The notes beneath the pieces were generated by a model. That model was not told the origin of the DNA. It did not search any database and was given only the letters and a program-made list of their open reading frames with translations. The translations under genes were made by a program, and so were the position numbers. 64,000 nt of DNA from NCBI GenBank assembly GCA_011620605.1, contig WOYW01000015.1, forward strand, positions 166,975 through 230,974, given 5' to 3'. The stretch is from Bacteroidales bacterium (lineage in GTDB: Bacteria > Bacteroidota > Bacteroidia > Bacteroidales > UBA932). This document shows positions 18,956-28,200 of this stretch, in pieces. The stretch's first letter is position 1, and every line of letters starts with the position of its first letter.

Positions 18956-21667
18956 TTATTTCTTTTTAAATGTATAAGAGAACCCTATTTGAAAAGACAT
19001 TCCCGGCTGGTAGGATTCAACTGTAACAAATTCTCCGGTAGTCTTGACTTTCTGGATAAACCGGATACGGCTGTCCAGCATATTTCCGGCCGAAACTTTA
19101 ATGTTCCATTGGCTGCCGGCATTGTAAATACCCACAAAATCCAGCGTGTGCATGGGCTGTTGCACCACATTGCCCATCCCGTAGATACCTACTGCATGGA
19201 TCCTGGGCCCCTGCAAATTGTATAGCATTGTCAGGGTAACCTGATCTTTTTTTCTCACTTTCCATCCGTACGCCAGATCTGCATTAAGTAAATACGGGGA
19301 GGCTCCCTGTAGTGCCCTGCGGGAATCCGTATATATACCGCCTCCTTCGGGAAGTATTACATTGGTATACATATAAGAAGCATTACATCCTATCCTAAGG
19401 CCCGGCAACAAGTTGATTCGGGTTTCGACCTCTACTCCGGCCGCCATGCCTTCCCGGGCATTGCGAAACGAATGCACCGCCGAGCCACCCGATGATTCCT
19501 GAACCCTTTCTATTGGGGTTTTCAGGTTCTTGTAATAAAGGGTTGCCGAAAAAAGATTGTCGTTTTTTCCGTAGATCTCGTAACGCAGATCTGCATTCAG
19601 ATTGTACCCGTTCACCAGGGATTCGTTACCCCTTATTTCTGCGCTTCCGTAAGATTCTTTATAAAGAAACGGGGCCATTTCAATGAACAAAGGCCGGGTA
19701 ACTGTCCGGGAAAGCGCAAGTCTCAGGAAACGATCAGTCCCAAATCCATATTTAATGTTAATTGCCGGGAAAATATCGTGTCCCTTTAATGAAGACACTT
19801 TTTCAATAGAAGCATCTGTCCAATAGCGAACCCATTGCAGGTAAGGTTCATAACGTAATCCCAGGTTCACATTCATATTCCTTATAGGGAGCATATCGGC
19901 TTCCATATATACACCCCCAACATCCTGACCGGCATAATAGGAGGATTTTGGCTGGGCATCCTTGGTAATAACTATGGTCCCGTCTGCAATGTTTTCATTA
20001 TTCAGATAGGGATCCGTATTATAGATATCCGAAATTTCCGGATTGAGGTTGTTCAGGTTGTAATAAAAACGAACCGATGAGTAGTTCCGTGCCTTGTTTT
20101 TGTAAGAAGCCCCAACCCTCAGGGACCCTTTTTCACCCATCCTGAAAACAGCGTATACATGCGCAGCAGCTTCCTGCTCCTCCAATTCTCCAAAATAACG
20201 CATGGTTTCCTGTTTGTTGAGTTTAAAAAGGGATAATGTGCCGTTATCCTGACGGAATATAACCTGACGGCGGTCAGGTTCATAGCTGCCGGTCATGCCG
20301 TAAGAAAAAGCCGCATTGACCGACCATCTGTAAGAGGTTGTCCAGGAATAAAGGATCTGGTTGTTCAACAAACTGTATGCATGGAAAACACTGTTACTGC
20401 CAATGAGCCTGATTCCTTCCGAATCATATCCTTCCCTTTCTTTGTAATTGTCTTCTGCATTGCGTGCATATAAAAGTGAATAGCTCAGGTAATGGGCTGA
20501 TCCCAATTCATAACTCAGGTGCATCAGTGCAGCAATATCCAGATTCGTTGTATAGCTGTCGTAGTTAAATTCATTTAAAACAGTTCCCTGTGCATTAATG
20601 GTGGAAACATAAGAATCCGGTTCTTTATTACCCGAGTAACCGGTGTTCAAAGAAACCAGCAGTCCCATTTTATGACGTCCCGCAGTCCATGTTTTCCCGA
20701 GTCCGAGTCCAGCATTGATCGCGGGAAAGAGCACCCTCTCATAAACAGAAAAAGAGGTCCCAAAAGGGTCATTGTTCCTTACATAAGAAGAAAATTCATT
20801 GGCTGTCATATCTATAACCTTGGGAGAAAGGTTCCCTGTAAATAACATCCCTCCGTTTTTGTTACGTCCGGAAAAACCGGCAAATAATGACTGGGAGTAT
20901 CCCCCAATACCCGCATTTACATTAACATAATCAGAGCCTGAATGTTCTTTTACACTTATGTCAATATGGGCTCCCGAGTAATCGGCATACGATGTAGCGT
21001 TATATACTTTACTTACAGTAACGTTCCTGATAATCCCGACAGGAAACAGTTCCAGCGGGATGAGCTTGTTATCCGGATTAGGGGATGCTATGGGCAATCC
21101 GTTCAGCGTAGTGGTACTGTACCTGTCCCCCAACCCCCGTACATAGACCTGCCCGGTTTCAGCCAGGGATATTCCGGAAATTTTTTTTACGCCTTCGGCA
21201 ACCGTAGATATCCCTTTCTCACTCATTTCCTTTACCCCCATATTCTCCAGGGCCGTTGAAGACATACGTCTTTCGGATAGAAGACTTTTTTCGGTTTCCA
21301 GGTTTTTACGGGCCGTAACAAATACTTCGTCCAGTAACATTTCTCCGGGGACCATTTGGATGTCCATGGTGATACTTCCGGAATCTCCGTTAATTATAAC
21401 GGGATCGGTAACTGTTGTTTTGTAGGATATGTATCTGAATTCCAACGTATAGGTGCCTTCCTGAAGGGGCAGATTATAAAAACCTTCATTGTCTGTAACA
21501 CACCCTTTTGCAGTGCCTGAGACCAGAACATATACTCCGGGAAGCGGTTCGTTCATTCTTTCATCGGTTACCTGTCCGGTTATGATCGTTTGCGCCTGTA
21601 TTATTCCCGGTTGTAACACCAGAAAGATCACGGCGGCTTTGATGGCTTTTTTTATTCTCTTATTCAT
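18956..21667 (-). CDS. TonB-dependent outer-membrane receptor
   Basis: 903 residues. Signal peptide through QPGIIQAQ, then a carboxypeptidase-regulatory-like beta-sandwich (about 28-110, ITGQVTDERMNEPLPGVYV), plug domain (about 125-250, with VYVRGLGDRYSTTTLNGLPI) and a beta-barrel ending in an aromatic strand GFSYTFKKK. The VRGLGDRY plug variant is a specific subgroup not of the SusC type: no SusD gene follows. Instead a beta-helix lipoprotein is downstream in the same unit. It imports a ligand with TonB energy; the ligand cannot be read from sequence. It is divergent from a two-component pair, suggesting that pair controls it. Confidence 0.9.
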   Translation of the reverse strand: MNKRIKKAIKAAVIFLVLQPGIIQAQTIITGQVTDERMNEPLPGVYVLVSGTAKGCVTDNEGFYNLPLQEGTYTLEFRYISYKTTVTDPVIINGDSGSITMDIQMVPGEMLLDEVFVTARKNLETEKSLLSERRMSSTALENMGVKEMSEKGISTVAEGVKKISGISLAETGQVYVRGLGDRYSTTTLNGLPIASPNPDNKLIPLELFPVGIIRNVTVSKVYNATSYADYSGAHIDISVKEHSGSDYVNVNAGIGGYSQSLFAGFSGRNKNGGMLFTGNLSPKVIDMTANEFSSYVRNNDPFGTSFSVYERVLFPAINAGLGLGKTWTAGRHKMGLLVSLNTGYSGNKEPDSYVSTINAQGTVLNEFNYDSYTTNLDIAALMHLSYELGSAHYLSYSLLYARNAEDNYKEREGYDSEGIRLIGSNSVFHAYSLLNNQILYSWTTSYRWSVNAAFSYGMTGSYEPDRRQVIFRQDNGTLSLFKLNKQETMRYFGELEEQEAAAHVYAVFRMGEKGSLRVGASYKNKARNYSSVRFYYNLNNLNPEISDIYNTDPYLNNENIADGTIVITKDAQPKSSYYAGQDVGGVYMEADMLPIRNMNVNLGLRYEPYLQWVRYWTDASIEKVSSLKGHDIFPAINIKYGFGTDRFLRLALSRTVTRPLFIEMAPFLYKESYGSAEIRGNESLVNGYNLNADLRYEIYGKNDNLFSATLYYKNLKTPIERVQESSGGSAVHSFRNAREGMAAGVEVETRINLLPGLRIGCNASYMYTNVILPEGGGIYTDSRRALQGASPYLLNADLAYGWKVRKKDQVTLTMLYNLQGPRIHAVGIYGMGNVVQQPMHTLDFVGIYNAGSQWNIKVSAGNMLDSRIRFIQKVKTTGEFVTVESYQPGMSFQIGFSYTFKKK

Positions 21668-21691
21668 AATTACGGGACAAAAGTGGCGGCT

Positions 21692-21758
21692 CTGTGTTAC
21701 AATACCGATACAGCTGTTTTACAATTAAATAAAATAACGCCTACAGGCTTTGTAACAC
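21692..21758. promoter_or_regulatory. Repeated TTACAA operator-like region between receptor and response regulator
   Basis: CTGTGTTACAAT (21692-21703) is followed exactly 22 bases later by CTGTTTTACAAT (21714-21725). An inverted copy TTGTAACAC (21750-21758) mirrors GTGTTACAA (21694-21702). The 22-base period is two DNA turns, as expected for OmpR/PhoB-family direct-repeat sites. The regulator encoded next door is the obvious candidate binder; this is inference. Confidence 0.45.
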
Positions 21759-21780
21759 GTCTCATTTTAAAGGAATCACT

Positions 21781-21788
21781 TATCTTTG
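21781..21788 (+). promoter_or_regulatory. Putative -7 box for the response regulator
   Basis: TATCTTTG matches TAnnTTTG and ends 15 bases before the TTG start, giving a leader of about 11 bases. Confidence 0.5.
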
Positions 21789-21803
21789 TAAAACTTTAAG
21801 TCA

Positions 21804-22502
21804 TTGGATTTGGAAAAAAACAAAATTCGGATATTGGTTGTCGACGACGAGGAGTCATTGTGTGAAATACTGCAATTCAACCTGGAAATTGAAGGGTACC
21901 GGGTAGACGTGGCTTACAGCGCCGAACAGGCACTCAAAATGAATCTGGAAAATTATTCTCTGATCCTTCTGGATGTTATGATGGGACCGCTAAGCGGTTT
22001 CAAAATGGCTCAGATCTTAAAACAAAATGAAAAAACCGCATTGGTGCCAATAATATTTTGCACTGCCAAGGATGCGGAGGACGACACGGTAGCAGGATTG
22101 AACCTGGGAGCGGATGACTACATCTTAAAACCTTTTTCAATTCGGGAAGTCATAGCCCGGGTAAAAAGTGTACTTAGAAGAACCGAACCGGTATTGCATC
22201 CTGATCCCGGTCAGATACTGGTTTTTGAAGGACTGATCATTGACCTGGCCAAAAAGCTTTGTTTTGTGGATGGTCAGGAAACAGCACTGACAAAAAAGGA
22301 ATTCGAGATCCTGACGCTTTTGCTCCGTTACAAAAATAAAATTCTTTCCCGTGAAGAGATTCTGAACCGGGTCTGGAGTGATGACGTCATTGTCTTGGGC
22401 AGAACCATAGATGTAAATATCACGCGTCTGCGAAAAAAAATAGGCAACTACGGAAAACACATTGTAACCAGGTTGGGATATGGGTACGGATTTGAAATAT
22501 AG
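21804..22502 (+). CDS. OmpR/PhoB-family response regulator
   Basis: 232 residues. Receiver domain with acidic pocket VVDDEE, phospho-acceptor D57 in LLDVMMG and conserved Lys in DDYILKPFS; winged-helix DNA-binding domain from about 135 with LTKKEFEILTLLL and GRTIDVNITRLRKKIG, ending in RLGYGYGFEI. There is no ATG before the conserved ILVVDDE; starts available are TTG 21804 and TTG 21810, so a non-ATG start is needed. It overlaps the kinase gene by 23 bases, indicating coupled translation. PhoB-like by domain order; actual signal not known. Confidence 0.92.
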   Translation: MDLEKNKIRILVVDDEESLCEILQFNLEIEGYRVDVAYSAEQALKMNLENYSLILLDVMMGPLSGFKMAQILKQNEKTALVPIIFCTAKDAEDDTVAGLNLGADDYILKPFSIREVIARVKSVLRRTEPVLHPDPGQILVFEGLIIDLAKKLCFVDGQETALTKKEFEILTLLLRYKNKILSREEILNRVWSDDVIVLGRTIDVNITRLRKKIGNYGKHIVTRLGYGYGFEI

Positions 22503-23934
22503 AATTTCCTTTCATATAAGGCTCTTCCTCATCCTGATATTGTTGTTCGGCCTTTTCCTGTTTTGTTTTTTGATCTTCCAGTTCAGAAGGGAACGATTGT
22601 ACAAAGCCGAACGGGTAAATACAGAACTACAGATCATCAACACACGGCTGAGTAATTACCTGGTGAACTTTTACGCTATTGATTCCATTGTGAAGGAAAA
22701 CAGACAATCCGTGATGGGGAATTTACGGGTAACCATCATGGACACTGCAGGCACTGTACTCTACGACACGGACACAACACACCCACTGGATTCTTTCGCT
22801 AACCATGCCGACAGACCGGAAATCATGCGTGCCATGAAATACGGTTCGGGCTACACAATACGCCGTTTATCAGAAACTACCAATAAAGAGTATTTCTATG
22901 CCGCCAATTTAGCGGGAAAATACGTAGTCCGTTCTGCCATTCCTTATTCAGTTTCCCTTCAGGAAGTGTTAAAAACGGATAAATTATTTCTTCCCGTTAT
23001 GATAAGCATATCGATCATTGTCAGTGGACTGGCTTTGCTTTTCACGCGCCGTTTGGGACACAACATCAAACGCCTCAGAAAATTTGCCATGCTGGCAGAC
23101 AACGGGGAGCCCCTTCATGACATTGGACCATTCCCGAAAGATGAACTGGGGGATATTTCCAATCATATAATTCAGCTGTATTCACAATTAAAACAGACAA
23201 AAGAGGCTCTGGAAAACGAGCACAGAGTTGTAGAACAGCAAAAACAAGAACAAACACGTTTAAAAAAACAACTTACACAAAACATTAATCATGAACTAAA
23301 AACCCCTGTCAGCATTATACAGGGATACCTGGAAACACTGCTCAATAACCCGTCGCTGCCTCCCTCCAAAAAGCAGGCATTTATTGAAAGCTGTTTTAAA
23401 CAATCCGACAGACTGGCTCAGTTATTGAATGATATATCAACTATCACACGCATGGATGAAGCAAGTGAGATCATTGAAAAAACCGAACTCAACGCGAGTG
23501 ATATAATCAGGGATGTTTTTTCAGATCTTGACACGCACCTGCAGGAAAAAAACATCAAAACCGTTATTGATATTCCACAGGAGATAATTGTGAAAGGTAA
23601 CCACGGTTTATTACAATCCGTTTTTCGCAATCTGACAGATAACGCCATCACATACTCCGGATGTGATACCATTTTTGTTAAGCTCACCGAATCCGGTCAG
23701 GATCATTTTACTTTTAATTATGCAGACAACGGAATTGGAATTGATGAAGCTCATCTTCCACGCATTTTTGAACGGTTTTACAGGGTAGATAAAGGCAGGA
23801 GTCGTCGTATGGGAGGAACAGGGCTGGGTTTATCTATAGTAAAAAATGCCATTTTACTTCACGGGGGTACCATCCGGGCCGGAAAAAGAGAAGGAGGCGG
23901 TGTGGAATTTATTTTTTCCATCAAAAGGCAATAA
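22480..23934 (+). CDS. PhoR-like membrane sensor histidine kinase
   Basis: 484 residues. Two membrane segments (about 14-35 and 169-189) enclose a periplasmic sensor of about 130 residues (LRVTIMDTAGTVLYDTD is typical of PhoR/WalK-type extracytoplasmic PAS folds). A HAMP-like region and coiled coil follow, then DHp with phospho-His H271 in NINHELKTP, and a HATPase domain with DNAITYS, DNGIGID and GGTGLGLSIVKN. It would phosphorylate the overlapping response regulator. A bidirectional terminator follows the stop directly. Confidence 0.93.
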   Translation: MGTDLKYRISFHIRLFLILILLFGLFLFCFLIFQFRRERLYKAERVNTELQIINTRLSNYLVNFYAIDSIVKENRQSVMGNLRVTIMDTAGTVLYDTDTTHPLDSFANHADRPEIMRAMKYGSGYTIRRLSETTNKEYFYAANLAGKYVVRSAIPYSVSLQEVLKTDKLFLPVMISISIIVSGLALLFTRRLGHNIKRLRKFAMLADNGEPLHDIGPFPKDELGDISNHIIQLYSQLKQTKEALENEHRVVEQQKQEQTRLKKQLTQNINHELKTPVSIIQGYLETLLNNPSLPPSKKQAFIESCFKQSDRLAQLLNDISTITRMDEASEIIEKTELNASDIIRDVFSDLDTHLQEKNIKTVIDIPQEIIVKGNHGLLQSVFRNLTDNAITYSGCDTIFVKLTESGQDHFTFNYADNGIGIDEAHLPRIFERFYRVDKGRSRRMGGTGLGLSIVKNAILLHGGTIRAGKREGGGVEFIFSIKRQ

Positions 23935-23935
23935 A

Positions 23936-23961
23936 AAAAGCATACCCGGAAGTATGCTTTT
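23936..23961. terminator. Bidirectional intrinsic terminator
   Basis: AAAAGCATAC, loop CCGGAA, GTATGCTTTT: a 10-base perfect stem with A/T tracts on both sides, between the convergent sensor kinase and ferredoxin genes. Confidence 0.85.
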
Positions 23962-23986
23962 CAGGATTTTAACAGGATCCTATAAA

Positions 23987-24154
23987 TTACTCGGCAACAA
24001 TGGCGCCGACGGGACAAACTGCAGCGCATGCTCCGCAATCAATACATTCATCGGGATCGATGATGTAAATGTCACCGGGAGAAATTGCGTCTACGGAACA
24101 TTCATCAATGCAGATTCCACATGCTGTGCAAGTTTCAGTAATTCTGTGTGCCAT
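23987..24154 (-). CDS. 2[4Fe-4S] ferredoxin
   Basis: 55 residues starting MAHRITETC; a longer in-frame reading from 24223 is rejected because the promoter box lies inside it. Cysteines C9, C12, C15, C19 and C37, C40, C43, C47 form two CxxCxxCxxxC motifs, the classic clostridial-type ferredoxin. It carries low-potential electrons and could serve the [FeFe] hydrogenase and pyruvate:ferredoxin oxidoreductase of this organism; the link is inference. It is monocistronic, with a promoter box upstream and a terminator downstream. Confidence 0.96.
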   Translation of the reverse strand: MAHRITETCTACGICIDECSVDAISPGDIYIIDPDECIDCGACAAVCPVGAIVAE

Positions 24155-24186
24155 GATAATTTGAATATTAATAGTAAATATTTCCG

Positions 24187-24194
24187 CAAATATA
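24187..24194 (-). promoter_or_regulatory. Putative -7 box for ferredoxin
   Basis: TATATTTG on the minus strand, a TAnnTTTG match, 32 bases before the ferredoxin ATG. Confidence 0.5.
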
Positions 24195-24210
24195 TGAATT
24201 AAATTCTTAC

Positions 24211-24218
24211 TACCTTTG
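24211..24218 (+). promoter_or_regulatory. Putative -7 box for the DUF1573 gene
   Basis: TACCTTTG, a TAnnTTTG match, 22 bases before ATG 24241. Confidence 0.5.
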
Positions 24219-24240
24219 TACAATCACAACTTTTGATAAG

Positions 24241-25320
24241 ATGCAACTGCTCATTCTTTTACTCGCTTCAGTCTTATTCACGTCACCATCTCTTGCCCGG
24301 GAAGATAATCGAGTGACTTTTGATAAAACCGTACATGATTTTGGAGATTTTCAAATTGATGACGGTCCAAGATCATATACATTTACCATGACCAACAACG
24401 GTGACAGCCCTGTTGTGATTCAAACGGTCATTTCTTCATGCGGATGTACGGTCCCCGAATGGACAAAAGAACCGATACTCCCCGGTGGTAAGGGCTCGAT
24501 TACCGTTACGTATTCCAACGACCAGGGGCCCTACCCGTTCGATAAAATGTTGTCTGTTTATGTGACAGGATCTGCCAAACCTTACGTTTTACGGGTCAGG
24601 GGAGTAGTCCATCAGAAAAAATTCACCCTGGAAGATACGCATCCCATTGTTATGGGCCCACTTAGGCTGCGAAAAAGGGAATTGGAATTGGGCCAGATCC
24701 GCCAGGGAACAGTAAAAGAAGATTCGGTAGAAATCATTAATACAGGAGAATACCCGGTATTCCTGAAATTTGAATGTTCGCATCCCAATCTGACTGTAAA
24801 AGCAAAACCATCCAGATTGAACGGTGGTGAGAAAGGTGTACTGGTTTACACCATAGACACCGGGAAAAAGGAAGAATGGGGCAATGTGTTGTACACGGCA
24901 CATCTGATAATCAACGACCGGAAAGATCCTATGCATGTACTTACTGTAAAAGGATCCGTTAAACTGAATACATCCGGGATGAGTCGCGCTGAAAAAGCCA
25001 ATGCTCCCATTCCTCAGATGGACCGCAGTGCATTTGAATTTGCAGATACAAAAACAGGGATTGAAATAGTTGCCTCTTTCCACTTGTCAAATAAAGGAAA
25101 AACACCTCTGATCATCTATAAAACAGATACAAGTCATCCGGGTATCCGGGTAAAAACGGCACGTGAAATTGCCCCCGGTGCCGAAGTCCCGGTTGAAATT
25201 ACTATCCCTGCCTCTGAAACCGGATCTCCCGGAGAAGTTATCTTTACCATAAGTTTCACTACCAATGCCCCTTCCAGGCCTACGGTAAATTTACTTGTGT
25301 ACGGAAATCTTAATCCCTGA
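24241..25320 (+). CDS. DUF1573 domain exported protein
   Basis: 359 residues with a cleavable signal peptide (MQLLILLLASVLFTSPSLA). The first domain, VTFDKTVHDFGDF...SSCGCTVPEW, is a clear DUF1573 (Ig-like ASPM/SPD-2/Hydin-type) module; two weaker repeats follow near residues 140-230 and 255-355. Such proteins are periplasmic or surface beta-sandwich proteins of unknown function, abundant in Bacteroidota. It ends 5 bases before meaB and probably shares its transcript, although no functional link is evident. Confidence 0.8.
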   Translation: MQLLILLLASVLFTSPSLAREDNRVTFDKTVHDFGDFQIDDGPRSYTFTMTNNGDSPVVIQTVISSCGCTVPEWTKEPILPGGKGSITVTYSNDQGPYPFDKMLSVYVTGSAKPYVLRVRGVVHQKKFTLEDTHPIVMGPLRLRKRELELGQIRQGTVKEDSVEIINTGEYPVFLKFECSHPNLTVKAKPSRLNGGEKGVLVYTIDTGKKEEWGNVLYTAHLIINDRKDPMHVLTVKGSVKLNTSGMSRAEKANAPIPQMDRSAFEFADTKTGIEIVASFHLSNKGKTPLIIYKTDTSHPGIRVKTAREIAPGAEVPVEITIPASETGSPGEVIFTISFTTNAPSRPTVNLLVYGNLNP

Positions 25321-25325
25321 CCGGT

Positions 25326-26387
25326 ATGGATTCTGCGCTAAAAGTCAACAAAGGAATACCCCGTCCGCCTGAGGTCAATCCGCGGGCAGGTGATATCCTG
25401 AAAAAAAGGCCTGCCAAAACCATGGATTTGTCAACATACCTGGACGGTATTAAAAACAGGGATATTTCGATGCTGGCCCAATCCATTACATTGATAGAAA
25501 GTACCCGCCCGGAGGACCGGGAAAAAGCACATGAACTTATCTCGGCATGTCTTCCTTTATCGGGGAATTCCGTCCGGATAGGCATCACGGGAGTTCCCGG
25601 AGTGGGAAAAAGCACTTTCATTGAGACTTTTGGAAAGCACATAACCGATTCCGGCCACAGGCTGGCTGTTCTGACTATAGACCCCAGCAGCGAACGCAGC
25701 AAAGGGAGCATCCTGGGAGACAAAACAAGAATGGAAACCCTGGCCAACAATCCACACGCATTTATTCGTCCTTCTCCAAGCGGGGGTTCCCTGGGAGGTG
25801 TGGCCCGTAAAACCAGGGAAGCGGTCCTGTTATGCGAAGCCGCCGGTTTTGACACCATTTTCATAGAAACCGTGGGTGTAGGCCAGTCAGAAACGGCTGT
25901 TCATTCCATGACGGATTTTTTCCTTTTACTCATGCTGGCAGGTGCTGGAGACGGGTTACAGGGCATTAAAAGGGGTATAATGGAAATGTCCGATCTTCTT
26001 GTGATCAATAAAGCCGACGGTAATAATGTGGAAAAAGCGCTCCAGGCAAGAACCCTGTACCAGGGAGCCCTTCGTCTTTTTCCACCCTCTCCTTCGAGTT
26101 GGATCCCTACGGCACTGACAGCTTCATCCATGGAAGGCACCGGGATGGAAAAGATACTGGGATCTATTAACTCTTACATGAATCTGACCCGGTGTAACGG
26201 TTATTTTCATAAGAAACGGGCAGAACAAGCCGTTTATTGGATGAGGGAAAGCATTAACGATTACCTGGTATCACGTTTTTACGACAATCCCCGCATTAAA
26301 AAGGCACTGCCTGTGATGGAGCAAAAGGTAAAAGAAGGACAAACGGACTCTTTCCGGGCAGCTTCAGAGCTTTTGGATCTGTTGTAG
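25326..26387 (+). CDS. meaB: Methylmalonyl-CoA mutase-associated GTPase MeaB
   Basis: 353 residues, G3E family (MeaB/ArgK). Walker A GVPGVGKST at 89-97, DPSSERSKGSILGDKTRM, the switch region ETVGVGQSE and NKADG are visible. It gates and protects the B12-dependent methylmalonyl-CoA mutase, a step of succinate-propionate fermentation. The mutase genes are not in the window. It is convergent with rho, with an 18-base gap and no clear terminator. Confidence 0.95.
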   Translation: MDSALKVNKGIPRPPEVNPRAGDILKKRPAKTMDLSTYLDGIKNRDISMLAQSITLIESTRPEDREKAHELISACLPLSGNSVRIGITGVPGVGKSTFIETFGKHITDSGHRLAVLTIDPSSERSKGSILGDKTRMETLANNPHAFIRPSPSGGSLGGVARKTREAVLLCEAAGFDTIFIETVGVGQSETAVHSMTDFFLLLMLAGAGDGLQGIKRGIMEMSDLLVINKADGNNVEKALQARTLYQGALRLFPPSPSSWIPTALTASSMEGTGMEKILGSINSYMNLTRCNGYFHKKRAEQAVYWMRESINDYLVSRFYDNPRIKKALPVMEQKVKEGQTDSFRAASELLDLL

Positions 26388-26405
26388 GATACAGCGTGTT
26401 TCCCC

Positions 26406-28133
26406 TTACTTGTTCATGGTGATCAAAAACTCGTCATTATCCTGGGTCCTCAAAAGCCTGTCTTTCATAAATTCCATAGCTTCCACGGAATTCATATCGG
26501 CCAGGTAATTGCGGAGTATCCAGATGCGGTTGAGTTTATCCTTGTCCATTAACAGATCATCGCGACGCGTTGAACTCAGCGTAACATCAACGGCAGGGAA
26601 TATTCTCTTGTTGGAAAGTTTCCTGTCCAGTTGCAGTTCCAGGTTGCCGGTTCCCTTGAATTCTTCAAAGATGACTTCGTCCATTTTGGAACCTGTATCG
26701 GTTAGTGCCGTTGACAGGATCGTGAGGGATCCTCCGTTTTCAATATTCCTGGCAGCCCCAAAGAATCTCTTGGGTTTTTGCAGGGCATTGGCATCCACCC
26801 CTCCGCTCAATACTTTTCCGCTTGCCGGCTGAACCGTATTGAAAGCACGTGCCAGCCGGGTTATACTATCCAACAGAATGACTACATCGTGACCACATTC
26901 TACCAGGCGTTTTGCTTTTTCAAGGACTATTCCCGCAACCTTAACATGACGTTCAGCCGATTCGTCAAAGGTAGAGGCTATCACTTCCGCTTTTACGTTA
27001 CGTGCCATATCGGTCACTTCTTCCGGTCTTTCGTCAATTAACAGGACGATCATATAGACTTCCGGATGATTGTCGGCAATGGCGTTGGCTATGGATTGCA
27101 ACAGCACCGTTTTTCCGGTCTTTGGCTGAGCCACAATAAGCCCCCTTTGCCCTTTTCCTATAGGAGTGAACAGATCCACTATGCGGTTGGATAATGTGTT
27201 GTGTCCGTTTGAAGTAATGTCAAATTTGGAATCCGGGAAAAGAGGTGTCAGAAAATCAAAGGGGATCCTGTCCCGTATGAATTCGGGTTCCCGTCCGTTA
27301 ATCTCATGGATCTTTACAAGGGGAAAGAATTTTTCACTTTCCCTGGGGGGGCGTATTTCTCCGCTTACCGTATCGCCGGTCTTCAACCCGTACATTTTTA
27401 TTTGCTGCTGGGACAAATAAATATCATCGGGGGAATTCAGATAATTATAATCGGACGAACGGAGGAATCCGTACCCGTCCGGCATCATTTCCAGGACACC
27501 AATAGCTCTGACAACTCCTTCATATTCAATTTTTTTGTCGTGAACAGCCTTCCCGGTTTGTTGCTCCGCTTTTTGTTGAACGGGTTTGTGCTGTTCCGGC
27601 TTATGCGGTTCTGACTTATGCTGAGGAGATTTTTGCTGTTCAGGCTTCATTTGTTCCTGTTTGTGTTGTTCCTGCTCTTTAACAGACTCATCTGGTTTTC
27701 TCTCAACTGGTATGGGTGCCGTTTCCGGCTTTTTCCGGGGTCTTCCTTTTCTGGGTTTTGGCTGGGGTTTTTCCTCCGGTTTGACTTCAGATTTGATCTC
27801 AGGTTTTTCTTCCGGAACTGATTTTGGCTCGGTAGCGGGTTTAGACTCCGTGGCGGGTTTGGGATTAGTTCCTTTCCCGGGCTGTTTTTCTCTTGTATCC
27901 GTTGACGGCGTTTTTGAACGTGGTTTGCGGGTACGGCGTGGAGTTTGTTTTTTTGTATTGGTTTTATCCTCGGAAGAAGCCGCAGAAGAAGCCCCTGACT
28001 CGGCCTGTATATCCAGGATCTGGTATATCAATTCATTTTTTGCATAGGATTCAATTTTTTTGATTTCCAATGCATTGGCAATTCTATGGAGTTCTTCCAT
28101 TGACTTGTTGCTAAGCTCAATAATGTCGTACAT
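26406..28133 (-). CDS. rho: Transcription termination factor Rho with disordered insert
   Basis: 575 residues against 419 in E. coli. Rho N domain at 1-45 ([20 protein letters not shown]), then a low-complexity stretch (about 46-200) of Lys, Pro, Glu and Gln with repeats like [14 protein letters not shown], the cold-shock-like RNA-binding domain ([20 protein letters not shown]), and the RecA-type ATPase with Walker A QPKTGKT (336-342) and the Q/R loops. It is an ATP-driven hexameric RNA translocase. The extra length is all in the insert, which is known as an intrinsically disordered region in Bacteroides Rho. A TATATTTG box is upstream. Confidence 0.97.
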   Translation of the reverse strand: MYDIIELSNKSMEELHRIANALEIKKIESYAKNELIYQILDIQAESGASSAASSEDKTNTKKQTPRRTRKPRSKTPSTDTREKQPGKGTNPKPATESKPATEPKSVPEEKPEIKSEVKPEEKPQPKPRKGRPRKKPETAPIPVERKPDESVKEQEQHKQEQMKPEQQKSPQHKSEPHKPEQHKPVQQKAEQQTGKAVHDKKIEYEGVVRAIGVLEMMPDGYGFLRSSDYNYLNSPDDIYLSQQQIKMYGLKTGDTVSGEIRPPRESEKFFPLVKIHEINGREPEFIRDRIPFDFLTPLFPDSKFDITSNGHNTLSNRIVDLFTPIGKGQRGLIVAQPKTGKTVLLQSIANAIADNHPEVYMIVLLIDERPEEVTDMARNVKAEVIASTFDESAERHVKVAGIVLEKAKRLVECGHDVVILLDSITRLARAFNTVQPASGKVLSGGVDANALQKPKRFFGAARNIENGGSLTILSTALTDTGSKMDEVIFEEFKGTGNLELQLDRKLSNKRIFPAVDVTLSSTRRDDLLMDKDKLNRIWILRNYLADMNSVEAMEFMKDRLLRTQDNDEFLITMNK

Positions 28134-28184
28134 TTAAAATATGTTAAGTATTGGGTTAAAGCTTAAGGATAAGCTAAGACGGTA

Positions 28185-28192
28185 CAAATATA
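28185..28192 (-). promoter_or_regulatory. Putative -7 box for rho
   Basis: TATATTTG on the minus strand, TAnnTTTG match, 51 bases before the rho ATG, in the gap between lptD and rho. Confidence 0.45.
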
Positions 28193-28200
28193 TAAAAAAT

